NCBI RefSeq assembly: GCF_030010215.1
Contig: NZ_JASCRR010000002.1
Coordinates: 186,001 to 250,000 of the forward strand
Reading direction: 5' to 3'
DNA length: 64,000 nucleotides
From: Tianweitania sp. UT-5YL-CI-8
Lineage (GTDB): Bacteria > Pseudomonadota > Alphaproteobacteria > Rhizobiales > Rhizobiaceae
Part shown: positions 8,902 to 18,377 of the stretch, piece after piece
Numbering within the stretch: position 1 is the stretch's first letter
Layout of the letters: every line of letters begins with the position of its first letter
Translations under genes and position numbers: made by a program
Notes under the pieces: model-generated
The model's database searches: none
Told to the model about the DNA's origin: nothing
What the model saw: the letters and a program-made list of their open reading frames with translations, nothing else

Positions 8902-9615
8902 TCAAATCTGATTCAGCGTCACGCGGTGGCTCTTGTCTTCCTTGGGGCGTTCGGGCGGCATCTGGTCGCCCGTGACCATGTAATAGATGGTCTCGGCGAT
9001 GTTGGTGGCGTGGTCGCCGATACGCTCGATGTTCTTGGCGCAGAACAGGAGATGGGTGCAGGGCGTGATGTTGCGCGGGTCTTCCATCATGTAGGTCAGA
9101 AGTTCGCGGAACAGCGACGTGTACATGGCGTCGATCTCTTCGTCGCGGTCGCGGACGAAGCCGATGCGTTCGACCGAGCGCGAGGCAAAGACATCGAGAA
9201 CTTCCTTAAGCTGGGCGAGCGCCAGTTCGGCCAAGGCTTCAAGCCCCCGGAACAGGCTTGCCGGCTGGCGTCCTTCCGCCACCGCATTGACCCGCTTGGC
9301 CAGGTTCTTGCCGAGATCGCCGACACGCTCCAGATCGGCCGTAATGCGGATCGAACCGATGATCTCGCGCAGGTCTCGCGCCATGGGCTGGCGCCGGGCG
9401 ATGATGGAAATGGCCTTGTCGTCGATCTCGCGCTGCGCCTCGTCCAGCAGCAGGTCGTCGCGGATGACCTTCTGCGCCAGGACGGGATCGCCATTGACGA
9501 GCGCTGCCACAGCCTGTTCGACCAGGCGCTCGGCCTGTCCTCCCATCGCCGCCAGTCGCCGCGACAGGAATTGCAGTTCCTCCTCGAATGCACTGACGAT
9601 ATGGCCTGATGGCAT
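8902..9615 (-). CDS. phoU: Phosphate signalling protein PhoU
   Basis: PhoU of 237 residues, made of two three-helix bundles. Each carries the metal-binding family motif: RITADLERVGDLGKNLAKR in the first half and FCAKNIERIGDHATNIAE in the second. PhoU links the PstSCAB transporter to the PhoR kinase and silences Pho signalling when phosphate is ample. The start at 9615 has GGGAGG about 9 bases upstream; the 26-codon upstream extension is unlike the family. It follows phoR on the same strand with a gap of about 130 bases. The pst genes that usually stand between them are not in the window. Confidence 0.95.
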   Translation of the reverse strand: MPSGHIVSAFEEELQFLSRRLAAMGGQAERLVEQAVAALVNGDPVLAQKVIRDDLLLDEAQREIDDKAISIIARRQPMARDLREIIGSIRITADLERVGDLGKNLAKRVNAVAEGRQPASLFRGLEALAELALAQLKEVLDVFASRSVERIGFVRDRDEEIDAMYTSLFRELLTYMMEDPRNITPCTHLLFCAKNIERIGDHATNIAETIYYMVTGDQMPPERPKEDKSHRVTLNQI

Positions 9616-9746
9616 GGGCAGTTCGCCTCCCGGAATCGACGGTTTGAACTTCGTTTCCACGACCTCGGATGTGCTGAAGAATCGTCTCCACAAACTCTTT
9701 GACTACGCTAAGCGCATGACAGAAAAAAGAAATGCCGAAGTTTGTC

Positions 9747-11021
9747 TCAGGCTACGGGCAGATGCACGGCAAAGCTCGACCCTTTGCCGACTTCAGAGCG
9801 GATCGACAGCCGCCCGCCATGGCGGGTGAGGATGTGCTTGACGATCGAAAGCCCCAGCCCGGTGCCCTTCTGGGTGCGGCTGGTTTCGACATCGACGCGG
9901 TAGAAGCGTTCGGTGATGCGAGGAATGTGCTCCTCGGGTATGCCCGGCCCGAAATCGCGGATCGTGGCCACCACCTCATCGACACCGCCGGAAATGGCTT
10001 TCTCCAACTGCACAACGACACGACCACCGGAGCGGCCGTATTTGCAGGCATTTTCGAGCAGATTCTGCAAAACTTGGAACAGTTCGTCCCTGTCGCCCGC
10101 GACGAGAAAGCTCCCCTCCCCAAACTCTCGATCCAGCGCCATGCCGGTGTCGGCCATCAACGGCGCCAGCGACGAGATCACCGCCTCGAGCGTTTCCTTC
10201 ACATCGACGGTCTGTCCGGGCCGGAGATAGGGCTTCATCTCCAGCCGCGAAAGGGACAGAAGATCGTCGATGAGCCGCGACATGCGGCCAGTCTGCTCCT
10301 GCATGATGCCGAGGAAATTGGCCTGCGCCTTGGGATCGTTCCGGGCCGGCCCCAGGATTGTCTCGATGAAGCCGGAGATTGACGCCAGCGGCGTGCGCAG
10401 CTCATGGCTGGCATTGGCGATGAAGTCGGCGCGCATGCGGTCGATGCGGCGCGCTTCGCTCTGGTCGCGGAACACCAGAACATAGAGGCCGGTGTCATGG
10501 CCTACCGGGGAGGCCGTGACGCGATAGCTGCGCTCGACCGGCAGGCGTTCGAAATAATCGACGGAGAGGATGGTGCCATCGCCGGCCAACGCGCCTTCGA
10601 TGACGGACTGCATTTCCGGCGCGCGAAACCGAAGCGGCAGCGAAAGGCCTGCGCGCATACCGTCGAATGCCCGGCGCGCCGCGTCGTTGGCATGCACCAC
10701 GGCGCCGGACGCGTCGAAGACGACGAGCGGCTCGGCAACGGCTGCGGCGAGATGAACGGCCGAAAGCGGCCCGAGCGGGTTGGCTTCCGGAACCGCCCGG
10801 ACGACCTGCACAGCCGTTTCTGCCTTCCGGCCGGGCGTCATGGCGGCCACTGCCAGCACGGCCAGGCAGGCAAGGGCCGCGGCATAGGCGGGCACCTGAC
10901 CGGTGACCGAAACAGCGAGGATTGCCACGCAGGATACTCCTGCCAGCCAGCCGTTCTGGCGCAAGCGGCCCAAAGCCCCTGCCGACAGGGTATCGTGCTG
11001 CCGCTCGTCCCCTTCGCTCAT
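9747..11021 (-). CDS. phoR: Phosphate regulon sensor histidine kinase PhoR
   Basis: A sensor kinase of about 424 residues. From the N-terminus: two adjacent membrane helices (GWLAGVSCVAILAVSVTG and AALACLAVLAVAA), a PAS domain (AVAEPLVVFDASGAVVHAND), a HisKA segment with His206 in NASHELRTP, and an HATPase domain with NLLENACKYG, RDFGPGIPEEH and GTGLGLSIVKHI. The call as PhoR rests on the PAS-HisKA layout and on phoU next to it. The start is uncertain: I prefer the ATG at 11021, while an in-frame ATG at 11093 lies in the end of the MITE-like element. The response regulator gene phoB is not in view. Confidence 0.88.
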   Translation of the reverse strand: MSEGDERQHDTLSAGALGRLRQNGWLAGVSCVAILAVSVTGQVPAYAAALACLAVLAVAAMTPGRKAETAVQVVRAVPEANPLGPLSAVHLAAAVAEPLVVFDASGAVVHANDAARRAFDGMRAGLSLPLRFRAPEMQSVIEGALAGDGTILSVDYFERLPVERSYRVTASPVGHDTGLYVLVFRDQSEARRIDRMRADFIANASHELRTPLASISGFIETILGPARNDPKAQANFLGIMQEQTGRMSRLIDDLLSLSRLEMKPYLRPGQTVDVKETLEAVISSLAPLMADTGMALDREFGEGSFLVAGDRDELFQVLQNLLENACKYGRSGGRVVVQLEKAISGGVDEVVATIRDFGPGIPEEHIPRITERFYRVDVETSRTQKGTGLGLSIVKHILTRHGGRLSIRSEVGKGSSFAVHLPVA

Positions 11022-11082
11022 CGGCGAAACCGTCCTATCTCTTTGTTTCGGCCGCGATTCCGCTCGCCTATAAAATGATCTA

Positions 11083-11257
11083 GAGCCTTTCATGGTGAGT
11101 TGGAAACAGTTCTGTTTCCCGATGGCAAGGCAATCCGGCAGGAGAGACGCGCAGGTCGATGGGGTTCCATCGTCCAAGCGGCTCGACGTACCGGGTGTCC
11201 GCCAGCGGGAAACCTTTTAGGCCGGGCAGAACGGTTCCAACTCATCATGAAAGGCTC
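11083..11257. mobile_element. MITE-like inverted-repeat element between phoR and ppk2
   Basis: A 175-base segment bounded by near-identical inverted termini of about 32 bases. The left end reads GAGCCTTTCATGGTGAGTTG and continues GAAACAGTTCTG; the right end, reversed, reads GAGCCTTTCATGATGAGTTG and continues GAACCGTTCTG. Both ends are flanked by TA (11081-11082 and 11258-11259), as for Tc1/mariner or IS630-type transposition. There is no transposase frame inside. It separates the divergent phoR and ppk2 genes and could form a long hairpin. Confidence 0.7.
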
Positions 11258-11275
11258 TAGCATGCGCCATAAACC

Positions 11276-12205
11276 ATGAAAGGTGTCATCGTGACGAAAA
11301 ACGCCAAGGAAAATAAGGAACTCGCAAAGATCGGCCCGGTGAAACTGAAAATCGGCGGCATCAAGCGCACGCTGGATATCACCGATCCGAAGCTGCCCGA
11401 CTGGGTGGAGGACAATAAGCTGAGTTCCGGCGGCTATCCCTACGCGGACAAACTGCCTGGCAAGGAGTACGACCAGCTGCTCGAGGAATTGCAGGTCGAG
11501 CTGGTCAAGCTGCAGTTCTGGCTGCAATCGACCGGCAAGCGCGTGCTGGTGCTGTTCGAAGGCCGCGATGCCGCCGGCAAAGGCGGCACGATCGAGGTGC
11601 TGCGCGAGTATATGAATCCCCGCAATGCACGCAACGTGGCGCTGACCAAGCCGACCGAGACAGAGCACGGCCAGTGGTACTACCAGCGCTACATCGCCCA
11701 TTTCCCAACTGCCGGCGAGTTCGTCACCTTCGACCGGTCCTGGTACAACCGTGCCGGTGTGGAGCCGGTGATGGGCTTTTGCACGCCCGAACAGCATGAG
11801 CAGTTCCTGCGCGAGACACCGCATTTCGAGCAGATGCTGGTCAATGACGGGATCAGCTTCTTCAAATTCTGGCTCGATGTCGGCCAGGAAATGCAGCTCA
11901 AGCGTTTTCACGACCGGGTCCACAGCCCGCTGACGAACTGGAAATTCTCGCCGATGGACCTGGCCGGCATCGCCAAATGGGACGAGTACACGAAAATGCG
12001 AGACCTGATGGTCGAACGCACCCACAGCGCAGCCGCGCCCTGGACCATCGTTCGCGCCAACGACAAGCGGCGCGCGAGACTGGAAGTGATGCGGCATATC
12101 CTTCTCGCGCTGGACTATGCCGGCAAGGACAAGAAGGACATCGGCGAGCCCGACCTCAACATTATCGGCCAGGGACCGGAGTTTCTGCAACGCATAGCGG
12201 GCTAG
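11276..12205 (+). CDS. ppk2: Polyphosphate kinase 2
   Basis: A PPK2 family enzyme of 309 residues, which moves phosphate between polyphosphate and nucleotides. The Walker A motif [10 protein letters not shown] is at residues 95-104 and the lid/Walker B region contains [17 protein letters not shown]. The terminal part has the family's [16 protein letters not shown] and [14 protein letters not shown]. The length matches class I single-domain PPK2. It diverges from phoR, and the two are separated only by the MITE-like element, which fits a shared link to phosphate metabolism. The short basic N-terminal stretch ([18 protein letters not shown]) may be longer than the true protein; GTG at 11291 is an alternative start. 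Confidence 0.93.
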   Translation: MKGVIVTKNAKENKELAKIGPVKLKIGGIKRTLDITDPKLPDWVEDNKLSSGGYPYADKLPGKEYDQLLEELQVELVKLQFWLQSTGKRVLVLFEGRDAAGKGGTIEVLREYMNPRNARNVALTKPTETEHGQWYYQRYIAHFPTAGEFVTFDRSWYNRAGVEPVMGFCTPEQHEQFLRETPHFEQMLVNDGISFFKFWLDVGQEMQLKRFHDRVHSPLTNWKFSPMDLAGIAKWDEYTKMRDLMVERTHSAAAPWTIVRANDKRRARLEVMRHILLALDYAGKDKKDIGEPDLNIIGQGPEFLQRIAG

Positions 12206-12213
12206 GTCAGGAC

Positions 12214-14175
12214 CTATTTTCCAACCAGCACATGGGGAGTCTTCTCCCAATGATGCGGGCGGAAGAAGAGTTGCCAGATGGCCCGGATCGCTGCACGCCA
12301 GAGCATGAACCAATAGACCGGCGTATAGACGACGATGCGCCAGAAACCTTTTCTTTCGCGCGGCCGCAGCGTGCTCCATCCCAGCAACAGGAACGACATG
12401 TAGCCGCCGAGTACACTGACGATATCAAAAAGCAGCAGGATTGGCCTCCCCGGCCCAGCCTCAACGCCCAGCGCCATCTGTATAACGCCATAGAAGACGT
12501 TAGCCACCAGAACGGGGTGGGCAAGCGCAGACACCACCATGCCCGCCAGGAGCAGTTGCGCCGCGCAGAACGAGGCAGGTCCCAGTTCACGGTAAAGCTG
12601 GACCGGATGCCGCATGTGCACCAGCCAGCTCTGGCACCAGCCTTTCAGCCAGCGTGACCGCTGCGGCAGCCAGACCTTGAACCGCGTCGGGGCGAGTTCC
12701 AGGGTGGGTTTTGTGATCGTTGCCGTGCGATAACCGCAGCGTGCCAGCCGGATACCGAGATCGGCATCTTCGGTGACATTATACGGATCCCAGCCGCCGA
12801 CCTCCTCCAGAACCTCCCGCCGGAAGTGGTTCGAGGTGCCGCCCAAGGGCAAGATGAGCCTGTTTTGCGCAAGCCATGGCAGCAATCCGCGGAAAAGCGC
12901 CGCATATTCAAAGCCGAACATGGCGGCCACCATGCCCGCCGACCCTTTGTTGGAAATCTCCAGTGGTGCCTGCACGCAGGCAAGCCGGCCATCGGCATCG
13001 TCCTTGAACGCCTGCCATGCCTCGATCAGTTGGCAGGGATGCGGATGGTCCTCAGCGTCGTAGAGGACGACATAATCACCCCGTGCCAACGGCAAAGCAT
13101 AAGACAAGGCTTTGGGCTTGGTGCGGGGCAGCGATGGCGGTACGGCCACGACCTCGAAATGCGGCGGCAGATCCAGCGCGCGAGCGGCGGCGATGGTCTC
13201 CAGATCATCGGCTTCGCAGACCAGTTTGATGTCGAGCTTGCTGCGTGGCCATTTGAGACGATCCAACGCGGCGACCAGTTCCGAGATCATATGAGCCTCG
13301 CGATAGACGGCCACAAGCACCGAATAGGCTGGCAGTTGTGCCCTGTCGATCGGGCGCAGCCTCTTGCGCACCGGCGGTTGAGCATGGCGGATCGCACCGA
13401 CGCGCAACGCAATACAGCCGAGGAAGAAGACGAGCGTTATCACATGCAGGACGTGAAAGCCGATGGTCGGCTGCAGGAACAGCGCTATAGGCGCCAACGG
13501 GATGAACAAGCCCACTGCGAGCCCCTGCCAGCCATACAAGACGAAGCGGGCCGAGGACGCTGGGAACCGGTCGAACAGACCTTTGGTCGCGTGGCGGTCC
13601 AGATCAGCCTGCAGCCAGGCCGACACCGCCTGCCGGATAGCGGACGGCGTGGAAATGCGCATCCGCGCGCGCAGATTGGGAGCGAGGTGGAATTGTCGGC
13701 GCAATTCAAGCATGCCTTGGCGATCCGGAGCGACGACCGTGACCACATCCTGTGCGGCGTCATGACAGCGGACGATCAGTTTCTTATCGGCGGCGCGCAG
13801 CAGCGGCGTGTCGATGGAAAAACGGTCGACCAGACATTCCGCTTCGATGGCGGGAAGGAAGGCAGTCCCGAGTTCCGCGGCAATTGCCTGATAGAAGTCC
13901 GCCTCCGCAACGATGCCGGAGGCGATCAGTTTTCTCTCGAAGGATACGCCGGCAAAACGGGCCTTCGAGGCGATCCGCCAGATTTGCTCGGCTGAAAGAC
14001 CGAGCCGGTCCAGCACGGGTTGCCAATCACGGCTTTCCGGCACCAGCCTGAAGACTTTCTCCTGGGCGGCGCGCGCCTTGCGGGCAAGATCGAGTTGTTT
14101 CATCGCCGCCATACGCGGCAAAATGTTTTGCTTCAGAAAATCGGCGTGACGAATTTCCACGGCGCATGCCCCCAT
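12214..14175 (-). CDS. Membrane GT2 glycosyltransferase with N-terminal MshEN-like domain
   Basis: A 653-residue protein. Residues 55-190 resemble the N-terminal domain of type II secretion ATPases (MshEN): VSFERKLIASGIVAEADFYQ followed by ELGTAFLP, a fold that in some proteins binds cyclic di-GMP. Two membrane helices lie near 210-265. The catalytic GT2 region has YSVLVAVYREAHM, LVCEADD, LYDAEDHPHP, TEDADLG and the QRSRWLKG acceptor motif, as in processive synthases, and is followed by C-terminal helices. It probably makes or exports a surface glycan; the product is unknown. No neighbouring polysaccharide genes. Start uncertain, with ATG at 14175, 14112 or 14103. It converges with ppk2 with only 8 bases between stops. 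Confidence 0.8.
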   Translation of the reverse strand: MGACAVEIRHADFLKQNILPRMAAMKQLDLARKARAAQEKVFRLVPESRDWQPVLDRLGLSAEQIWRIASKARFAGVSFERKLIASGIVAEADFYQAIAAELGTAFLPAIEAECLVDRFSIDTPLLRAADKKLIVRCHDAAQDVVTVVAPDRQGMLELRRQFHLAPNLRARMRISTPSAIRQAVSAWLQADLDRHATKGLFDRFPASSARFVLYGWQGLAVGLFIPLAPIALFLQPTIGFHVLHVITLVFFLGCIALRVGAIRHAQPPVRKRLRPIDRAQLPAYSVLVAVYREAHMISELVAALDRLKWPRSKLDIKLVCEADDLETIAAARALDLPPHFEVVAVPPSLPRTKPKALSYALPLARGDYVVLYDAEDHPHPCQLIEAWQAFKDDADGRLACVQAPLEISNKGSAGMVAAMFGFEYAALFRGLLPWLAQNRLILPLGGTSNHFRREVLEEVGGWDPYNVTEDADLGIRLARCGYRTATITKPTLELAPTRFKVWLPQRSRWLKGWCQSWLVHMRHPVQLYRELGPASFCAAQLLLAGMVVSALAHPVLVANVFYGVIQMALGVEAGPGRPILLLFDIVSVLGGYMSFLLLGWSTLRPRERKGFWRIVVYTPVYWFMLWRAAIRAIWQLFFRPHHWEKTPHVLVGK

Positions 14176-14523
14176 ACGCGCATCTCGAAAAGCTATATTG
14201 GTGAGACTTCCGAATGTTGCTCAACATCCATCAGCGCCCCGTATTCGCGGATGGATGTTTGCCTTTACGGCTGCGTCATTGAACAATAGCGTTTTCAACA
14301 AATCAATATATATTTTTAACGACTTGTCTTTGCGCAGTGGCAGCGTGATTGTTACGTCGAAAGTATTAGCCAAACGATCCATGACGACGGCGACCACCTA
14401 TCAAAACCTCGCCACATTGAACGTTTCTGTGTGACTGCGCTTATCGGGCCTTGAACCACAGGTTGCTCTCTGGATTGGGCGCTTCACCAATTCCCAATCA
14501 TTGAAATCTACACAAAGCAGACC
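14176..14523. other. Intergenic region, 348 bases, AT-rich in the middle
   Basis: Divergent gap between the MshEN-glycosyltransferase and the solute-binding protein gene. The part from about 14270 to 14350 is clearly AT-rich against its surroundings and probably carries promoters. I see no convincing gene, terminator or repeat. Confidence 0.4.
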
Positions 14524-15420
14524 ATGACGAATTCGACACATTCTTCTCCTCGATACGGTCCAAGCGTGTGGCTCGTCCGAGCCCGCAGGGCGGTCGGCGT
14601 CGGGCTCGCCGTGGCTCTTTTCGCCTCGGTGACGCCGGTGCAAGCGCAGGAGCCGTACATTCCGAACTTTTGGGATATGAAGGAGCAACTGCCGAAGCCC
14701 AATGTGTCGGCACTGCCGCGGCTGCGCTTCCTGACGACGACCGACTTTCCACCGTTCAACTTCATCGACGGCAATGGCCGCTTGTCGGGATTCCATGTCG
14801 ATCTGGCGCGCGCCATCTGCCGTGAACTCCAGATCGAACCCAAATGTCAGATCCAGGCGCTGCCATGGAACGAGCTGGAAGGCGCAATGCGCGGGGGTGA
14901 CGGAGAGGCCTTGCTGGCGGGTCTTCCGGCAACTGCGGATTCCCGAAAGCTTTACGCGTTCTCCCGGCCCTATCTGCGCTTTCCAGCGCGTTTCATCGTG
15001 CGCAGGCTGTCTGACCTGAAGCAACTGGACGCGGAAGCTATTGCGGGCAAGCGCGTAGGTGTCCTGGCCGGGTCGGCGCACGAGCAATTGCTGCGCGATT
15101 ATTTCCCCGATGCGCAGCCGGTGACATTCACCCGCCAGGACTGGCTCTATCGCGACCTCAAGGACTCCAAGATCGATGCTGCCTTTGGCGACGGCATGCG
15201 GATGGGTTTCTGGCTGTCGGGCAGCGATGCCGCAGGCTGCTGCCGTTTCGCCGGCGGTCCTTACATGGCGCCCGACTATCTCGGCGACGGCCTATCCGTG
15301 GCCGTGAAGGCGGATACGCCAGAACTGGCCGCCGCCTTGGACTACGCCCTGCGCGAAATCACTGCCAAGGGTACTTTTGCCGAGCTCTACCTGCGGTATT
15401 TCCCGGTCAGCTTCTTCTGA
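14524..15420 (+). CDS. Periplasmic solute-binding protein family 3 (amino-acid type)
   Basis: A secreted protein of 298 residues with a basic N-region, a hydrophobic core (GVGLAVALFASVTPVQA) and likely cleavage after about residue 41. The mature part has the two-lobe SBP_bac_3 layout: LRFLTTTDFPPFNFIDGNGR and LSGFHVDLARAICRE at the start, then LAGLPATADSRKLYAFSRPY, the hinge segment AGKRVGVLAGSAHEQLL and a final DYALREITAKGTFAELY. Such proteins bind amino acids or opines for ABC uptake, or act in signalling. No permease or ATPase gene is adjacent, so it may be an orphan or serve a distant transporter. It has an unusual CCRF segment after residue 235. Confidence 0.85.
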   Translation: MTNSTHSSPRYGPSVWLVRARRAVGVGLAVALFASVTPVQAQEPYIPNFWDMKEQLPKPNVSALPRLRFLTTTDFPPFNFIDGNGRLSGFHVDLARAICRELQIEPKCQIQALPWNELEGAMRGGDGEALLAGLPATADSRKLYAFSRPYLRFPARFIVRRLSDLKQLDAEAIAGKRVGVLAGSAHEQLLRDYFPDAQPVTFTRQDWLYRDLKDSKIDAAFGDGMRMGFWLSGSDAAGCCRFAGGPYMAPDYLGDGLSVAVKADTPELAAALDYALREITAKGTFAELYLRYFPVSFF

Positions 15421-15428
15421 TCCAACGC

Positions 15429-15842
15429 TCAGGTCAGCATGCGGTGGCGCGCCTTGGTGGCGCGCTCGATGGCTGCGACCGTAAGTTCGTCCACCTCGAG
15501 ATGCTGGCGCAGCAACTGCAGGATGCGCACCTCCTCCATCCGCATTTCGAGATCGACGGAGGCGACTTCGAACGCCGCGGCATAAGCGGTGTCGTGAAGA
15601 TGGGTTGGAATGGCTTTCGCCGTCAGGGCGAGCACTCCCTGCACTCCAGCGTCCTCGTGCAGCAGTTCTTGGCAGTCCCTGGCAACGTCGATCAGCTTGT
15701 GCTCGTCGAAATCGACGAAGATCGGCCAGGTGTGGATGACATCGCCGATACGGGAGAGTTCGATGTCGGTCATGTCCCTGTCGGAAGCCGAGGTCATCAC
15801 CATGAGGTAGACTATGGCTTCGTGGGTTGAGAGTTGCGGCAT
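15429..15842 (-). CDS. TerB-like tellurite-resistance family protein
   Basis: A small helical protein of 137 residues. The start STHEAIVYLMVMTSASDRDMTDIELSRI and the later acidic DLEMRMEEVRILQLLRQHLEVDE resemble the TerB/DjlA-type fold, where acidic pairs bind metal ions. The ATG at 15842 is used because GGAG precedes it by 6 bases; the frame extends 17 codons further upstream without such a site. The stop is 8 bases from the convergent solute-binding protein stop. Role in tellurite resistance is not implied; many such proteins are uncharacterised. Confidence 0.72.
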   Translation of the reverse strand: MPQLSTHEAIVYLMVMTSASDRDMTDIELSRIGDVIHTWPIFVDFDEHKLIDVARDCQELLHEDAGVQGVLALTAKAIPTHLHDTAYAAAFEVASVDLEMRMEEVRILQLLRQHLEVDELTVAAIERATKARHRMLT

Positions 15843-15998
15843 CGAGGTCTCCGGTTGCTGAAATCGTCCGGTATCTAAGAACGCCGAGGTCACAGCACAA
15901 TGAAAGCACCCGAAATCGTTGACGTCACGGGTTCGCGGGCATAGAGCAGGCGGTCGTTTTTTGACGGCGGCACTTCAAAATCACAAAAGGCGTTCGAC

Positions 15999-17651
15999 AT
16001 GACGAGATCAAACACGATCGATCTCAACCCCGAAATTCTTGCAGCGGCAGCCGAGAGCAAGGCATGGCCGTTCGAAGAGGCCCGCAAGATCGTCGAGCGT
16101 TACAAGGACAAACCGTTTCCCGAGACGGTGCTGTTCGAAACCGGCTACGGCCCATCCGGCCTGCCGCATATCGGCACCTTCGGCGAGGTGGCCCGCACCA
16201 CCATGGTGCGTCACGCCTTCCGCCTGATCACGCAGGACAAGGTCAAGACCAAGCTTCTCTGCTTTTCCGACGACATGGACGGGATGCGCAAGATCCCCGA
16301 CAATGTGCCGGACCGCGCAGCGCTGGAGCCGTATATGCACATGCCGCTTTCGGCCGTGCCGAACCCGTTCGGCGGCGACTACAAGAGCTTTGCCGACCAC
16401 AACAACGCGATGCTGTGCCGTTTCCTCGATACATTCGGCTTCGATTACGAATTCGCCAGCGCCACCGATTATTACAGGTCTGGCCGATTTGACGCGATGC
16501 TGCTGCGCGCGGCCGAATGCTACGACAAGATCATGGCGGTGATGCTGCCGACGCTGGGCGAGGAGCGGCAGGCGACCTACAGCCCGTTCCTGCCGATTTC
16601 GCCGACCAGCGGACGCGTGCTCTACGTGCCGATGAAGCATGTCGACGCGAAGGCCGGCACGATCACCTTCGACGACGAGAACGGTGTCGAGACCACGCTG
16701 CCGGTCACCGGCGGCAAGGTCAAGCTGCAGTGGAAGCCCGATTTCGGCATGCGCTGGGCGGCCCTTAACGTCGATTTCGAGATGTTCGGCAAGGACCACC
16801 AGACCAATGCCGTGGTCTATGACAAGATCTGCAATATTTTAGGCGGACGCGCGCCCGAGCATTTCGTCTACGAGCTGTTCCTCGACGAAAACGGCCAGAA
16901 GATTTCGAAATCAAAGGGCAACGGCCTGACCATCGACGAATGGCTGACCTACGCGCCGACCGAGAGCCTGGGCCTCTACATGTACCAGCGGCCCCGGCAG
17001 GCCAAGAAGCTCTATTTCGACGTCATCCCGAAGGCGGTGGACGAATATTACAGCTTCCTCGCCGCCTACCCGAAGCAGGACTGGAAGAACCGCCTTGGCA
17101 ACCCCGTCTGGCACATGCATGACGGCAACCCGCCGGCCATCGAACTGCCGGTGACCTTCGCCCTGCTGCTCAACCTCGTCAGCGCATCGAACGCCCAGAA
17201 TAAGGACGTTCTGTGGGGATTCATTTCACGCCATGCGCAGGGTGTGACGCCGCAGACGCATCCGGAGCTCGATCGTCTGGCGGATTACGCGATCCGCTAC
17301 TTCGACGATTTTGTGAAGCCGACCAAGGTGTACCGACCCGCCGACGACGTGGAGCAGGACGCGCTGCAGAAGCTGGCCGATGCGCTGGGCGCGCTGCCCG
17401 CTGACGCGGACAGCGAGGCGATCCAAAACGCGTCGCTTAATGTGGCGCGCGAGATCGAGCGCTATCAGGACCATGCCAAGAAGAGCCCAGAGGGCGGTCC
17501 TGGCGTTTCCGGCGCGTTTTTCCAGATGATCTATCAGGTACTGATCGGCCAGGAGCGCGGCCCGCGCTTCGGTTCCTTCGCCGCGCTCTATGGCGTGGCG
17601 GAAACCCGCGCGCTCATTCAGAAGGCTCTGGCGGGTCAACTGGCTGCGTGA
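15999..17651 (+). CDS. lysK: Class I lysyl-tRNA synthetase
   Basis: Archaeal-type (class I) lysyl-tRNA synthetase, 550 residues, the form found in most alphaproteobacteria in place of class II LysS. The HIGH motif is present as HIGT at residues 57-60 and the KMSKS loop as KISKSKGNG from residue 301. The protein length and the C-terminal helical anticodon-binding part match the family. It should charge tRNA-Lys with lysine. The 3' end overlaps the convergent nuclease-like gene by 38 bases, so the two transcripts are antisense there. Confidence 0.96.
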   Translation: MTRSNTIDLNPEILAAAAESKAWPFEEARKIVERYKDKPFPETVLFETGYGPSGLPHIGTFGEVARTTMVRHAFRLITQDKVKTKLLCFSDDMDGMRKIPDNVPDRAALEPYMHMPLSAVPNPFGGDYKSFADHNNAMLCRFLDTFGFDYEFASATDYYRSGRFDAMLLRAAECYDKIMAVMLPTLGEERQATYSPFLPISPTSGRVLYVPMKHVDAKAGTITFDDENGVETTLPVTGGKVKLQWKPDFGMRWAALNVDFEMFGKDHQTNAVVYDKICNILGGRAPEHFVYELFLDENGQKISKSKGNGLTIDEWLTYAPTESLGLYMYQRPRQAKKLYFDVIPKAVDEYYSFLAAYPKQDWKNRLGNPVWHMHDGNPPAIELPVTFALLLNLVSASNAQNKDVLWGFISRHAQGVTPQTHPELDRLADYAIRYFDDFVKPTKVYRPADDVEQDALQKLADALGALPADADSEAIQNASLNVAREIERYQDHAKKSPEGGPGVSGAFFQMIYQVLIGQERGPRFGSFAALYGVAETRALIQKALAGQLAA

Positions 17652-18372
17652 ACGAAACATCCGGCGGAGGCGGCGGCAGATCAGCCGTTTCCGGCGGCCG
17701 GCCGAAGATGCCCTTGCCGGCCCTTCGGGCCTTGTCTTCCGCCTCGGCATAGGGTCCGCCGGCTTCGGCCGTGGCCCAGCCATTGTCCACCAGCCAGCGG
17801 GCGATGTCCTGCTTGCCCAGCCGGCAACCAGCTTCGACTGCGCCCGGCATGGCCTCTTGTGGGATATCGCAGACAACCGCGCGGCCACGTAGGAAAGAGC
17901 GAAAGGCAGTGCGCGCATTGACGCCGCACGGCCATTCCTTGCCGTCCGAATTGCATCTGTAGGCCGCATCCACGCTGCTGACACCGGCGAGCGACACGGT
18001 GTAGCCCATAGCCTCGATCACACCGGCGGCGGGCGCGACGGGGCGAAACAGGGTGGCGCCATCCCAATCCTTCGGCCGCTTGGGTTTCGGCGGCAGGGCA
18101 AGCGATAATTCGCTGAGCGGAGCACGCGGCGCTTCGCGCTGAAGCGTATCGGCCTCGGCCATCGGCGACACGACCCCATCCGGATCGGCGGTGCGGTCGG
18201 CCTCGGGTTGGGGCAAGGCTGCGGAACTCTTCGACGGTGGGGACCGATCTTCCGGCTGAGCCGATGCGGCGGGCAGCTCGGGCTGTACAGCAACCCGCTG
18301 GCCGGCCGCGAGAACGAGCACGGCCCCGCCGCAGAGAACGGCAAGCGACAAAGCTGCGTGCGCCGGCCGCAT
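17614..18372 (-). CDS. Exported SNase-like protein, degenerate
   Basis: A 252-residue protein with an N-terminal signal or anchor helix ([17 protein letters not shown]), a Pro/Ser/Glu-rich spacer and a domain from about 130 to 230 that resembles staphylococcal nuclease: [20 protein letters not shown], then [25 protein letters not shown], and [19 protein letters not shown]. The usual catalytic DGDT and Asp-Pro-Glu positions are not recognisable, so nuclease activity is doubtful. The ATG at 18372 lies 5 bases after the S24 repressor gene stop, so the two are probably one transcript. The tail is proline-rich. It overlaps lysK tail-to-tail. Confidence 0.72.
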   Translation of the reverse strand: MRPAHAALSLAVLCGGAVLVLAAGQRVAVQPELPAASAQPEDRSPPSKSSAALPQPEADRTADPDGVVSPMAEADTLQREAPRAPLSELSLALPPKPKRPKDWDGATLFRPVAPAAGVIEAMGYTVSLAGVSSVDAAYRCNSDGKEWPCGVNARTAFRSFLRGRAVVCDIPQEAMPGAVEAGCRLGKQDIARWLVDNGWATAEAGGPYAEAEDKARRAGKGIFGRPPETADLPPPPPDVSFTQPVDPPEPSE

Positions 18373-18377
18373 TCGCC

